A stretch of DNA of 64,000 nt from CAWCAW01 sp963793645 (GTDB taxonomy: Bacteria > Actinomycetota > Acidimicrobiia > Acidimicrobiales > UBA8190): NCBI GenBank assembly GCA_963793645.1, contig CAWCAW010000005.1:62001-126000 (forward strand). Direction: 5' to 3'. Of this stretch, positions 25,075 through 33,287 are shown one piece after another (the first letter of the stretch is position 1; every line of letters begins with the position of its first letter). The notes beneath the pieces are model-generated. The model saw only the letters and a list, made by a program, of their open reading frames with translations, was not told the DNA's origin and made no database searches. Both the position numbers and the translations under genes were made by a program.

Positions 25075-25791
25075 TTACGGCAAGGCGGCGATGAAGGCGT
25101 CTTCGACAGCCACGAGCAGTTCGTCGCCGTCGAGCGCGGTGACAACGTCACGCAGTCCCGCTGCCATTGTGGCGAGTTGTTCGAGACCGGCGTGCAATTC
25201 ATCGGCGTCGAAGACCAAAAGGTTCGCCAATGCATCGGGGTCCCACGACAACGACGCCATGGAGTGAAAGCGAGCGCCGAGACGCGTTCGTCGTTGCGCC
25301 ACTCCTACCAGTTTCCTGGACGCGCTGAAAACTTCACCTGGACCCGTACCCGCAAAACAAATGAAGGGTGACAACGTCGTTGTCACCATGGCACCGCCAT
25401 GGACGTGCACACGTTCGACGCCGAGTGATTCCAAAGCCGTGGCCCAGTTTCGCCCGACCCAATGGGCCGCCTCGATCACATCGTCGTCCCACAACGCATC
25501 CTCACGAGGGATCCATATATCCATCCACACTTGGGCGCCGGGCGCGACGAGCACGGCTCCCCCACCGGTAGGCCGACGAACCACGTCGATGCCAAGGGCA
25601 TCACAGCGCGCACTGTTGACGACCTCTGCAGGCTGGGTGCTTCCGAGCACCACGGCGGATCGGCCCGTCACTCGACAGGCAGCCACCGCCCGGTGGTCCA
25701 TCTCCGAAGCGGCGGGCCACGGCTCGTGCAATACGCCAACCCCGTCGTGGCGGACGACAGGCGCCCACTGCGACGGACCAGAGAGACTCAC
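25075..25791 (-). CDS. Lipoate/biotin protein ligase-like protein (LplA/LipB/BirA catalytic fold)
   Basis: This 238-residue protein has the signature of the LplA/BirA fold: VVRRPTGGGAVLVAPGAQVW, corresponding to the RRxxGGGxV ligand loop, and KLVGVAQRRTR, containing the lysine seen in the K-x-x-G-x-(A/G) motif. Family members attach lipoate, octanoate or biotin to carrier proteins. The substrate cannot be decided here and no dehydrogenase or carrier gene is nearby. The GTG at 25791 overlaps the stop codon of the HNH gene (GTGA). The open frame upstream of that overlaps the HNH gene and is not needed. Confidence 0.75.
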   Translation of the reverse strand: MSLSGPSQWAPVVRHDGVGVLHEPWPAASEMDHRAVAACRVTGRSAVVLGSTQPAEVVNSARCDALGIDVVRRPTGGGAVLVAPGAQVWMDIWIPREDALWDDDVIEAAHWVGRNWATALESLGVERVHVHGGAMVTTTLSPFICFAGTGPGEVFSASRKLVGVAQRRTRLGARFHSMASLSWDPDALANLLVFDADELHAGLEQLATMAAGLRDVVTALDGDELLVAVEDAFIAALP

Positions 25792-26324
25792 GCCGTCAGT
25801 GATTCCTCGCCCAAGTACGGCGCCCAATCATCTCGGGCTCCACCGCTGAGGGCCAGCAGCCAGATGCGTTGACGAGGCGCCACCGGCGTACACCGCAAGA
25901 CGAGCCCGACTTCGTGGGGGAGCCGGTCTTCTTTACGCGTGTTGCACCGACGGCAGGCGGCCACCACGTTGTCCCACGCATGGAGGCCGCCACGGCTGCG
26001 CGGCATGACGTGGTCGATGCTCTCGGCCGCCAAGCCGCAGTACTGGCAGCGGTGAGAGTCGCGCGCGAACACAGTCCTGCGATTCACCGCCACCGTCCGG
26101 TCGTGTGGCACGCGTACGTAGCGTTCGAGTCGCACGACTGACGGCTCCGGCAACGCCACGCGTTCTGCTCGAAACCATCGATCGGTGGCGTGCACCATCT
26201 CTGCCTTGGTGTCGAGCACGAGGAGAAGAGCACGGCGGGTGGAGATGATTCCCAGAGGTTCGAATGTGGCGTTGAGCACCAAGGCTCGGCTCGTCCCGCT
26301 CGCCCCGCCGTCCCCTGGCAGCAT
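25788..26324 (-). CDS. HNH endonuclease family protein
   Basis: This 178-residue protein has an N-terminal part typical of a widespread actinobacterial HNH family (RALVLNATFEPLGIISTRRA) and a C-terminal HNH nuclease domain. In that domain RCQYCGLAAESIDHVMPRS supplies the first CxxC pair and the Asp-His of the active site. GLHAWDNVVAACRRCNTRK supplies the Asn and the second CxxC. The family is often housekeeping rather than mobile. Its cellular role is not established. It is the third gene of a four-gene chain beginning with the ROK kinase. Confidence 0.85.
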   Translation of the reverse strand: MLPGDGGASGTSRALVLNATFEPLGIISTRRALLLVLDTKAEMVHATDRWFRAERVALPEPSVVRLERYVRVPHDRTVAVNRRTVFARDSHRCQYCGLAAESIDHVMPRSRGGLHAWDNVVAACRRCNTRKEDRLPHEVGLVLRCTPVAPRQRIWLLALSGGARDDWAPYLGEESLTA

Positions 26325-26354
26325 CAGAGCAAGGCTACTCCTCGTGCCGGTGAT

Positions 26355-26639
26355 TCATCGCTGCTGCCAACGCCGCATGTAGCGACACCAGTGCAGAAAC
26401 GAACGAATATCCTCCGCTGTGGGCTCACCGTCACCGGCCCCGCCGTAGGCAGTCTCCATGCGAAAGCGCCACAGCTCGGCGTCGGGCAGCGGCAATGGAG
26501 GCCATTGTTTCCACCAGCCCGGCCGGGCCAGGCGAAGCGCCTGTGTGGCCGCCACCGGCCATAGCCACGGCCTTCCCCGCAGTGCCACAACCACGGCACC
26601 GGCCGGAGTGCGACGCTGCCGCGTCTCGGGCGCGCTCAC
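26355..26639 (-). CDS. Conserved 94-residue protein of unknown function
   Basis: The GTG at 26639 overlaps the ROK kinase stop codon (GTGA), and the frame ends 30 bases before the HNH gene. The protein is rich in Trp and Arg: RPWLWPVAATQALRLARPGW, then PLPLPDAELWRFRMETAYGG, and near the end IRSFLHWCRYMRRW. The combination of LPD, FRxET and YGG followed by a WC-containing helix resembles a small conserved protein I associate with actinobacteria. No function is known to me. Coupling to the upstream gene and the lack of frame disruptions support a real gene. Confidence 0.65.
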   Translation of the reverse strand: MSAPETRQRRTPAGAVVVALRGRPWLWPVAATQALRLARPGWWKQWPPLPLPDAELWRFRMETAYGGAGDGEPTAEDIRSFLHWCRYMRRWQQR

Positions 26640-27529
26640 CTGTCCCCCGCACTGGCGCGCCCCGTGGCCCGCCAGCCCACCGCGGCGGCCCCCACCAGTG
26701 GGCCCGATGCACCCAGCCCGACCGGGATGACACGTGTCGACGCCGAGAACGACAGCCGACACCGACGCGCCACCTCGTCGTTGGCCGCATCGAAGAAGGG
26801 CGGCCCGAAGCCAAGTGCCACCGAGCCACCCACGATGGCCAACTCCAGATCGAGAAGGTTGGCCACCGATGCCACGGCTCGCCCCACCAGCATGCCGGTG
26901 CGCGCCACGACTTGCGCGCTGGCGTCAACGGCCGGTTTCCCCGTAATGGCGGCGATGGACGTTCCCGAGGCTTCGGCCTCAAGGCATCCCCGCGCCCCAC
27001 ACGGGCATATGCGTCCATCCGGTTCCACGATGACATGGCCGATGTGGCCGGCATTGCCATCGGCGCCGTTGAGCAACCGGCCGTCGAGGACGATACCGCC
27101 GCCCACTCCCGATGACACCACCATGGATATGAAGGCGCGCTGATGGCGACCTGCGCCCATCCAACCTTCGCCCAGCGCCAGCGCTTTGGCATCGTTGTCG
27201 ATGGCAGTGGGGAGTCCGGTGAGCTGCGCCACGCGCTGGCGCAAGGCAAAGCCGCGCCAGGCCGGAATGTTAAGGGGCGACACCGTCTCTCCATGGCCCG
27301 CCATGGGCCCGCCGCATCCGATGCCACATGTCACCACGCGTTGGGTCTCCAGCGTCGAGGCCACATCGGTGAGCTCACGGACAATGCCGCTCAGCGCGGC
27401 GAAGACCTCTTCGGGGTCGGTGGTGTGCGGGGTGAGCACACGGCGATGATCGACGAGCTCGCCATGGGCGGTTACCAGTCCCGCCGCCATCTTGGTGGCA
27501 CCCACATCGATGGCCAAGCACATCTCCAC
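26636..27529 (-). CDS. ROK family sugar kinase (glucokinase-like)
   Basis: This 297-residue protein carries the ATP-binding phosphate loop AIDVGATKMAAGLV at the N-terminus, the catalytic segment TAIDNDAKALALGEGWMGA, and the ROK zinc motif GRICPCGARGCLEAEASG. It has no N-terminal helix-turn-helix, so it is a kinase and not a ROK repressor. Glucose is the most common substrate for this size class in actinobacteria, but this is inference. A GTG at 27529 and an ATG at 27523 (MCLAIDVG) are both possible starts. Confidence 0.85.
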   Translation of the reverse strand: MEMCLAIDVGATKMAAGLVTAHGELVDHRRVLTPHTTDPEEVFAALSGIVRELTDVASTLETQRVVTCGIGCGGPMAGHGETVSPLNIPAWRGFALRQRVAQLTGLPTAIDNDAKALALGEGWMGAGRHQRAFISMVVSSGVGGGIVLDGRLLNGADGNAGHIGHVIVEPDGRICPCGARGCLEAEASGTSIAAITGKPAVDASAQVVARTGMLVGRAVASVANLLDLELAIVGGSVALGFGPPFFDAANDEVARRCRLSFSASTRVIPVGLGASGPLVGAAAVGWRATGRASAGDR

Positions 27530-27583
27530 GACGCGGACCCTATCCTCGGTGAGCGCCGCAACAATGCGACGAGAGCGCGGCGT

Positions 27584-27958
27584 TCAGCCGTCGCGGTGGA
27601 ATCGCTGGCGCATCCAACTGCGGGCGTCGTTGACGGCGTTGCCGATCCCGTCAGCCTTCAAGGAGCGCCCGATGTCATCCAGGCCCGCTTTGCCCATGCG
27701 CCGCACATTGGTCCAGAAGGTCACCAGGGAGGCGAACATGATGAGGACGCCCACGAATCCCACCGCCACGTTCCAGGTGAAGAAGGCGACCATGACGGCC
27801 AGCCCGACGATGAAGCCGAGTACCGACCACTTCATGTTCCGGCCCGCGAACCGGTAGACGTTCTCCGACCGGACCCGGTGGGCAAATGCCGGGTCCTGCT
27901 GGTAGAGCGCTTGCTCCAACTCGTGGAGGACTCGCTGTTCGTGCTCCGATAGCGGCAC
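27584..27958 (-). CDS. DUF3040 family membrane protein
   Basis: The opening VPLSEHEQRVLHELEQALYQ and DPAFAHRV are the signature of DUF3040, a small actinobacterial membrane protein family of unknown function. Two adjacent hydrophobic helices follow (about residues 45-85). A basic, Arg-rich C-terminus ends the protein. I chose the GTG at 27958 because AAGGGGG precedes it, giving 124 residues. An ATG at 27985 would add nine residues. It lies 54 bases before the ROK kinase on the same strand. Confidence 0.8.
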   Translation of the reverse strand: MPLSEHEQRVLHELEQALYQQDPAFAHRVRSENVYRFAGRNMKWSVLGFIVGLAVMVAFFTWNVAVGFVGVLIMFASLVTFWTNVRRMGKAGLDDIGRSLKADGIGNAVNDARSWMRQRFHRDG

Positions 27959-27985
27959 TCCACCCCCTTGCAGCCGCGTGTCCAT

Positions 27986-28160
27986 GGTCTAGCCGGACTT
28001 CCTCAATCTTCGCGCGCCTCTAGGGGTCGTACAACGGCATCAGGCGCGAGATGTTGGAAAAGCATCAGCTGGTCGTAAACCGAAGGTCCTGCTAGATCCG
28101 CTCAAGACGCCGCCGAGGCCGCCCGCAGACGTCTGAAAGGTGCTTCCTCTTAGTCCCCGG
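27986..28160. other. Gap between dinB and the DUF3040 gene
   Basis: This 175-base stretch lies between the dinB stop and the DUF3040 gene. It contains an 11-bp direct duplication (TTAGTCCCCGG twice, near 28149-28171) at the dinB end and nothing else that I recognise. Confidence 0.4.
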
Positions 28161-29534
28161 TTAGTCCCCGGAGCCGACGTCCCTGGGGCCCCACTGGGTG
28201 TCGCCCCGACGCTTGACCCCGAGCCCGTGGCGTCCGACAAGGGCGGCCGGGCCCACCGACGCCTGGCCGTAGCGGGCCCGAATGGCGGCCACGGCCCCCT
28301 CCACGTCCTGCCAGTTGGTGCTGGGCTGCTCGACGGGCACGGCGTCGCTGGTGGGCGGCTCGTCGGCCTCAAAGGTCAGCTGCTGCGACGAAGACGTGGC
28401 GGCCACGATCCCCGACATCCCAACGCCGAGCAGGCGGACACCGGGACCCACGTCGACGGCGTCGAGGAGGGCGCCCGCCAGTGCCGCCATGGCCCGGGCC
28501 GAGTCGATGGGCATTCCCACCGTGTGCGAGCGCGTGATGGTGGCCCGGTCGGCGAAGCGAACCTTGACGGTAACCGTTCGCCCGCGCACTCCCCCGTCTC
28601 TCAGGTGCGAGGCCACGGCGTCGGCCATCCGCACCACATGGGTGTGCAACAGGTCACGGTCCCGCAGGTCGGTCGCAAAGGTTTCTTCGTGGCTCACCGA
28701 CTTGGCGTCTCGCACGGGCACCACTTGACGAGGATCTTCACCTCGAGCCAATGCCGCCAAGTGTCGGCCATGTGAGTCCCCTACCGCCCGACACAAGGTG
28801 GCCTCGGGGATAGCGGCCAAATCGGCCACGGTGGCGACGCCGAGATCGTCCAGACGACGAGCCGTAGCCGGACCCACTCCCCACAGGGCGCGTACCGGCA
28901 ACGGATGGAGGAAGGCCAGCTCCCGATCGGGTGGCACCACGACGATGCCGCGACCGGGGCGTGTCCCCCTTTTGTCGGCGATGGGCTTGGCCGCCCGTGA
29001 CGCCAGCTTGGCCACATGTTTGGTCCGCGCCGCGCCGATCGCACACTCGAGCTTGAGGGCTTCACGAACCGCAGCGCGGATGGCGACGGCAATCTGCAGC
29101 GGCGTTCCCAGCAGCCGACGAGAACCACCCACATCCACGAACGCCTCGTCGAGAGCGATTCCTTCCACGATCGGCGAGAATTGCTGCAACACGGCGTGCA
29201 GCTGCTCGCTGACCTGGGAGTAGCGCCAGTGCCGTCCGGCCACGAACACCGCCTGGGGGCAGCGCCGCCGGGCTTCGACCGACGACATGGCCGAGGCGAT
29301 GCCGTAGGCGCGCGCTTCGTAGGTGCACGATGCCACCACGCCTCGCCGGCCTGCTCCACCGACGATCACGGGGAGCCCGGCCAGTGTCGGGTCGTCGAGC
29401 ACTTCGACAGCCGCGAAGAACGCGTCCATGTCGACGTGCAGGATCGTGCAATCGTGCGAACCGTCCTCGACGGGCGGTTCCCCGTGGCGGTGCCGCTCTC
29501 GGTGGCCGCCCTCGTGAGCCGACTCCTCAGCCAC
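28161..29534 (-). CDS. dinB: DNA polymerase IV (Y-family translesion polymerase)
   Basis: This 457-residue Y-family polymerase copies damaged templates without proofreading. The catalytic carboxylates are in HVDMDAFFAAVEVLDD and GIALDEAFVDVGGS. The finger region has GVVASCTYEARAYGIASAM. Helix-hairpin-helix motifs LWGVGPATARRLDDLGV lie in the thumb, followed by the little-finger domain. SSQQLTFE near the C-terminus could bind the beta clamp. The GTG at 29534 overlaps the preceding deacetylase gene by 8 bases. It is the last gene of a chain that starts at LexA-controlled promoter sequence, so SOS induction is likely. Confidence 0.92.
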   Translation of the reverse strand: MAEESAHEGGHRERHRHGEPPVEDGSHDCTILHVDMDAFFAAVEVLDDPTLAGLPVIVGGAGRRGVVASCTYEARAYGIASAMSSVEARRRCPQAVFVAGRHWRYSQVSEQLHAVLQQFSPIVEGIALDEAFVDVGGSRRLLGTPLQIAVAIRAAVREALKLECAIGAARTKHVAKLASRAAKPIADKRGTRPGRGIVVVPPDRELAFLHPLPVRALWGVGPATARRLDDLGVATVADLAAIPEATLCRAVGDSHGRHLAALARGEDPRQVVPVRDAKSVSHEETFATDLRDRDLLHTHVVRMADAVASHLRDGGVRGRTVTVKVRFADRATITRSHTVGMPIDSARAMAALAGALLDAVDVGPGVRLLGVGMSGIVAATSSSQQLTFEADEPPTSDAVPVEQPSTNWQDVEGAVAAIRARYGQASVGPAALVGRHGLGVKRRGDTQWGPRDVGSGD

Positions 29535-30240
29535 CGAGTTGCAGGCGGCGAAAGCTCTCGGCGTAGCGGACCCCGACGCGGCGCCCTTCTTCGGCACCTT
29601 GGAGCCGCACGGCTTGGCGGGCCAGTTCGCCGTCATCGTGGAATTGGCTTTGGTGACACGACACCGCGGCCACCTTGTCGTCCATGGTCGACGACACATC
29701 GACCCACACACTGGGCTCCAAGGTGCCCGACAGCAGCGCCATGTGTACCTGGTGAGCCGGCCCGGCTTCGGGGAAGTAATGCGGCAGGGCGGCGGCCGGG
29801 GACATGGCGTCAAGAACACAGAATCCGATGACGCGGTGATCACGGTGGTTGAAGTAGCCCTCGCCGAAGAACACCGCCGTGGGGTCGGGGCATAACACCG
29901 TCGTGGGCGTAAGCCGGCGTATCCATCCGACCAGCTCGGAGCGCAGCGCCGGGTCGTCGGCCAACTCCCCGTCGGGATAACCAAGGACGTGTTGACCGGC
30001 CAGGCCGACCACCGCCGCTGCTTGGGCCATCTCCTGGGACCGCCGTTGAGCCAGCTCCCCGGGATCGACGCCGCCATCGGTGGTGCCCTTATCCCCGTTC
30101 GTGCAGATCACCACGTGGACCTCGGCACCTTGTCGGGCCCAGCGGGCCAATGTGCCGCCGCAGGACACATCGGGGTCGTCGGGATGGGCGTAGACGGCCA
30201 GGATGCGATCGGGGACGGCGTCGAATAGTTCCGCCGACAA
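29527..30240 (-). CDS. PIG-L/LmbE family N-acetylglucosamine deacetylase-like protein
   Basis: This 237-residue protein begins with the metal-binding motif YAHPDDPDVSCGGTLARW. Its second metal/catalytic site is FNHRDHRVIGF, as in MshB and Mca, the zinc enzymes of mycothiol metabolism. A related actinobacterial enzyme role in mycothiol or detoxification is possible but not shown. The start is a TTG at 30240, one base after the nrdR stop, with AAGGA upstream. No ATG or GTG is available in the right place. It lies between nrdR and dinB in one chain. Confidence 0.8.
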   Translation of the reverse strand: MSAELFDAVPDRILAVYAHPDDPDVSCGGTLARWARQGAEVHVVICTNGDKGTTDGGVDPGELAQRRSQEMAQAAAVVGLAGQHVLGYPDGELADDPALRSELVGWIRRLTPTTVLCPDPTAVFFGEGYFNHRDHRVIGFCVLDAMSPAAALPHYFPEAGPAHQVHMALLSGTLEPSVWVDVSSTMDDKVAAVSCHQSQFHDDGELARQAVRLQGAEEGRRVGVRYAESFRRLQLGG

Positions 30241-30241
30241 C

Positions 30242-30721
30242 TCAGGTCCTTCGCTTGGGCTCGGTCGTCTTGGTCAGCAGGCCGACTTCACGCTGGAAGT
30301 CACCGACGTCTTCGAAACCCTTGTACACCGAGGCAAAGCGGAGGTACGCCACCTCGTCGACCTGGCGCAGGCGGTCGAGGACGGCCACGCCGATCAGCTG
30401 GCTGGTCACCTCGGCGCCTTGGCCCCGCAGCGACTCCTCGACTTGCTGGGCGATGTCGTCCAATTCGTCCTCGCCCACCGGCCTGTTCTTGGTGGCGGCG
30501 CGCACACCGGCCACCACCTTGGCCCGGTCGAACGGCTCCCTCTCACCGGCTCGCTTGACTACCCATAGAGGAGCCTCTTCGAGCCGCTCGTACGTGGTGA
30601 AGCGCCGATTGCACGAAAGGCATTCACGCCGCCGCCGAATGGCGGCGCCATCCTCGCCGAGGCGCGAATCCACGACCTTGTCGTCGAGACTCAAGCACCA
30701 CGGACAACGCACGCGGTCCAC
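30242..30721 (-). CDS. nrdR: Transcriptional repressor NrdR of ribonucleotide reductase genes
   Basis: NrdR senses ATP/dATP through an ATP-cone and represses ribonucleotide reductase operons. The zinc ribbon is VRCPWCLSLDDKVVDSR plus RRRRECLSCNRRFTTYER. The ATP-cone follows, with VVKRAGEREPFDRAKVVAGV. The length of 159 residues is normal. The GTG at 30721 and the GTG at 30712 (MRCPWC, the usual family start) are both possible. nrdR next to a LysM gene and lexA is also the mycobacterial arrangement. Confidence 0.95.
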   Translation of the reverse strand: MDRVRCPWCLSLDDKVVDSRLGEDGAAIRRRRECLSCNRRFTTYERLEEAPLWVVKRAGEREPFDRAKVVAGVRAATKNRPVGEDELDDIAQQVEESLRGQGAEVTSQLIGVAVLDRLRQVDEVAYLRFASVYKGFEDVGDFQREVGLLTKTTEPKRRT

Positions 30722-30743
30722 CGTAGTGCCGCCTCAACCGAGA

Positions 30744-31259
30744 TCAGGGAAGAACCAGGTGCTCTCCGGGGACCACCACGTCACCGCCCATCTCGCCGGC
30801 CATCTGCGCCACCAAGGGCCGAGGATCACCGTCGGGATCCAGGCGCAGCGCTATCGACCACAGCGTGTCACCCAGCTGGACGATGTATTGCGTGTGGGCG
30901 GTCAGGGCGGTACCCGCCAGGGCGGAACCGGGGGTGGCGAGGGGACGCCCCCCGGCACCGCCCCAAGGCAGGGCTAAGGCGGCCAACAGCGCCACGGCCA
31001 CGGTGCCGAGGATCATCCGACGCCGACGGACCGTCGCCCCGGTGGTCCGGCTCGATTCGAGACGGCACCGAGCCTGCCCCGCTCGAACACCTCGGCGATG
31101 GTCCCCATGGTCGAGATGCGGTCCCGCGGGCATGGCTTTGGGGCGAAGCGGTCCCTGCCGGCGGGCCGGCGAACCGGGGCGCACCGGGCACGGGCCAGAA
31201 GGGGCGGCTGGCGAGAGGTCGCTCGCAAACCGTTCGGGGGATTCCACGGCGATGGTCAT
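30744..31259 (-). CDS. LysM-domain membrane protein, likely SOS-induced division inhibitor (YneA/ChiZ-like)
   Basis: This 171-residue protein has a basic N-terminal cytoplasmic tail of about 80 residues, one membrane helix (MILGTVAVALLAALALP), a short linker, and a C-terminal LysM domain (QYIVQLGDTLWSIALRLDP) that would bind peptidoglycan. A LysM membrane protein divergent from lexA matches YneA of Bacillus, DivS of Corynebacterium and ChiZ (Rv2719c) of Mycobacterium, which halt division during DNA damage. The family assignment rests on this position and layout. The ATG at 31259 is 24 bases from the nearest LexA box. Confidence 0.75.
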   Translation of the reverse strand: MTIAVESPERFASDLSPAAPSGPCPVRPGSPARRQGPLRPKAMPAGPHLDHGDHRRGVRAGQARCRLESSRTTGATVRRRRMILGTVAVALLAALALPWGGAGGRPLATPGSALAGTALTAHTQYIVQLGDTLWSIALRLDPDGDPRPLVAQMAGEMGGDVVVPGEHLVLP

Positions 31260-31283
31260 CTGGGCACTCCCGGATGCGATATC

Positions 31284-31301
31284 GACGAACGTGTGTTCGT
31301 C
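31284..31301. promoter_or_regulatory. LexA box 1
   Basis: GACGAAC-GTGT-GTTCGTC is a perfect palindrome with the actinobacterial LexA core CGAAC-N4-GTTCG. It is the box nearest to the LysM gene and lies downstream of a -10-like TATTTAT (minus strand, about 31303-31309). Confidence 0.88.
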
Positions 31302-31316
31302 ACCAATAAATAGTGC

Positions 31317-31336
31317 ACACGAACATCTGTTCGTGT
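31317..31336. promoter_or_regulatory. LexA box 2
   Basis: ACACGAAC-ATCT-GTTCGTGT is a perfect 8-bp-arm palindrome with the LexA core. With box 1 it brackets the probable -10 of the LysM-nrdR-deacetylase-dinB chain. Confidence 0.88.
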
Positions 31337-31440
31337 CAAGGTTCGGCCCGACCCCCGTATCGGGGCTGGTGGCGAGCTCGCCGGATCGGTCCTGGCTCAT
31401 GGAGGGCAGCCTGCCAAAAGGGTGTGACATGAGCCCATGA

Positions 31441-31454
31441 CGAACAGGTGTTTG
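31441..31454. promoter_or_regulatory. LexA box 3 (one mismatch)
   Basis: CGAAC-AGGT-GTTTG differs from the consensus core by one base. It lies about 85 bases upstream of the lexA start and could be a weaker site. Confidence 0.6.
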
Positions 31455-31484
31455 CCTTGGTCCTGTTGGCACGGTACCGTTTGA

Positions 31485-31500
31485 CCGAACGAGTGTTCGG
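31485..31500. promoter_or_regulatory. LexA box 4
   Basis: CCGAAC-GAGT-GTTCGG is a perfect palindrome. It overlaps a -35-like TTGACC (31481-31486) 40-60 bases upstream of the lexA ATG, so lexA is probably autorepressed. Confidence 0.85.
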
Positions 31501-31539
31501 CTCCGGACGGAGCTGGCTGGGCTCGCACCAGGGGGAGAT

Positions 31540-32169
31540 ATGGCCGAAGCGCTCACCGGCAAGCGACAGGAGATCCTGGCTTTCATCGCCGAGAACCTCA
31601 AAGAGCGCGGCTATCCCCCGTCGGTGCGCGAGATCGGCGAGGCCGTGGGCCTGACGTCATCCTCTACCGTTCACGCCCATCTCGCCGTGCTGCAGCGCGA
31701 GGGCTACCTGGTTCGAGACCCCAGCAAGCCACGCGCCATCGAGGTGCGATATGACCCGTCTTCCAAGGCCGCCATGGCGGTGAGCCGAGTCCGCCACGTT
31801 CCCCTCGTCGGCGACGTCGCCGCCGGCACCGGCGTGCTCGCCAGCGAAAATGTCGAAGAGCTGCTCCCCCTGCCCGAGGACTTCACCGGGACCGGGTCGC
31901 TGTTCATGCTCCGGGTACGAGGGGAGTCGATGATCGAAGCCGGCATCTTCGACGGCGACTTCGTGGTGGTACGCCAACAGCCCGATGCCGAAAACGGTGA
32001 CATCGTGGTGGCGGGACTGCCCGACGAGGAAGCCACCGTCAAGACCTTCACACGCCGGCGCGGCAAGGTCGTGCTGGCGCCGGCCAACCCGGCGCTGTTA
32101 CCGATGGAGTTCGATCCCTCCGAGGTGGCCATTTACGGCCGAGTGGTGACTGTTCTGCGCCGTCTGTGA
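31540..32169 (+). CDS. lexA: SOS repressor LexA
   Basis: This 209-residue repressor has an N-terminal winged helix (MAEALTGKRQEILAFIAENL, then SVREIGEAVGLTSSSTVHAH). The self-cleavage site is Ala95-Gly96 within GDVAAGTGV. The catalytic dyad is Ser130 in RGESMIEAGIFDGDFV and Lys168 in EEATVKTF. RecA-stimulated self-cleavage would release it from the boxes upstream. The ATG at 31540 has a strong GGGGGAG site 4 bases before it. It converges on dapE with 26 bases between the stop codons. Confidence 0.96.
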   Translation: MAEALTGKRQEILAFIAENLKERGYPPSVREIGEAVGLTSSSTVHAHLAVLQREGYLVRDPSKPRAIEVRYDPSSKAAMAVSRVRHVPLVGDVAAGTGVLASENVEELLPLPEDFTGTGSLFMLRVRGESMIEAGIFDGDFVVVRQQPDAENGDIVVAGLPDEEATVKTFTRRRGKVVLAPANPALLPMEFDPSEVAIYGRVVTVLRRL

Positions 32170-32195
32170 GGACGCCTCGCTGATGGCCGCGGTGG

Positions 32196-33287
32196 TCAGC
32201 TCTCGTTTGTGAGCAGAGCACCCAACGCGCTTCGTACCTCTTCGAGTTCCCCACTCGAGACGTGCTCGTCGGGAGTGTGGGCCAGCAGCGGGTCGCCCGG
32301 ACCGAAGTTGGTGGCCGGAATCCCGAGCTGCCAAAAGGTGGCTACATCGGTCCATCCCAGCTTGGCTCGCGGCGGCTGGCCCGATGCTCGCAGGAGCTCG
32401 GCCAACACGGGGTGATCCAGCGTCGGTGGGGCGCCGGTGGTGATCTCCGACACCTCGAGGCGATCACCGGCACCGACATCGAGGTATCCCTCGAGCAGGT
32501 CCTCCAACGCACCTCGGGCATCCTCTGCATCGCGATCGGGAGCGAAGCGGTAGTTGATCTTTACGGTGGCGAGGTCGGGCACCACGTTGTTGGCCACCCC
32601 ACCTTCGAGGCCGACTGCTTGCACCTGCTCGACGTACTCGCAGCCGTCGAGCACGACGCGTCGCGACGTATAGCGGGCCAACGCCTCCAGTACGGGCGCC
32701 AAGCGGTGCACGGCGTTGATGCCGGCAAAAGGTCGGGCTGTGTGGGCGCGCCGTCCCACCATGCTCACCGTGGCCCGCATGGTGCCTTGGCAGCCGGCTT
32801 CGACGACCCCGCCGGTGGGCTCCCCGAGAATGGCGACATCGGCGGCGAGCAGCTCGGGGCGCTCGGCGGCCAGCCGACCCAACGCGTTGTAGCGCCGTTC
32901 GACCTCCTCGCACGCGTAGAAGACGAATGTCACGTCCATGGCGGGCTCGACAATCGACGTGGCCACGTCGAGGAACACGGCCAGTCCGCCTTTCATGTCC
33001 ACCGCACCCAGTCCCCACAAGGTGTTACCGCGCACCTCGGAGCCCCCGTCGTCAAAGGGCGCAACGGTGTCGAGGTGGCCGGCCAGCACGACCCGCCGCG
33101 ATCGCCCCAGCTCGGTGCGGGCCACCACCGAGTCCTCGATCCGTTCGGTCACGAGGTGACCACAGCCACCCAGCACGGCCTCCACCCGGTCGGCGAGGGC
33201 TTGTTCGTGGTGGCTCACCGACATGATGTCGACCAGCTCGGCGGTGGAGACGAGCAGGTCGTGACCCGGCGTCGCCGGCGCCGTCAT
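32196..33287 (-). CDS. dapE: Succinyl-diaminopimelate desuccinylase
   Basis: DapE is a dinuclear zinc M20 peptidase-fold enzyme that removes succinate from N-succinyl-LL-diaminopimelate. The metal ligands are visible in LAGHLDTVAPFDD, WGLGAVDMKGGLAV, FYACEEVERRYNAL and AILGEPTGGVVEAGCQGT. A dimerisation domain (RRAHTARPFAGINAVH) follows. At 363 residues it has normal length. The ATG overlaps the dapD stop codon. The gene ends the dapC-dapD-dapE run and the long minus-strand operon. Confidence 0.92.
   Translation of the reverse strand: MTAPATPGHDLLVSTAELVDIMSVSHHEQALADRVEAVLGGCGHLVTERIEDSVVARTELGRSRRVVLAGHLDTVAPFDDGGSEVRGNTLWGLGAVDMKGGLAVFLDVATSIVEPAMDVTFVFYACEEVERRYNALGRLAAERPELLAADVAILGEPTGGVVEAGCQGTMRATVSMVGRRAHTARPFAGINAVHRLAPVLEALARYTSRRVVLDGCEYVEQVQAVGLEGGVANNVVPDLATVKINYRFAPDRDAEDARGALEDLLEGYLDVGAGDRLEVSEITTGAPPTLDHPVLAELLRASGQPPRAKLGWTDVATFWQLGIPATNFGPGDPLLAHTPDEHVSSGELEEVRSALGALLTNES

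Noticed and set aside
28060..28150. Short plus-strand frame ending AQDAAEAARRRLKGASS in the dinB/DUF3040 gap
   Set aside because: It has no start codon with a ribosome binding site, an in-frame stop lies just upstream, and no similarity is apparent.
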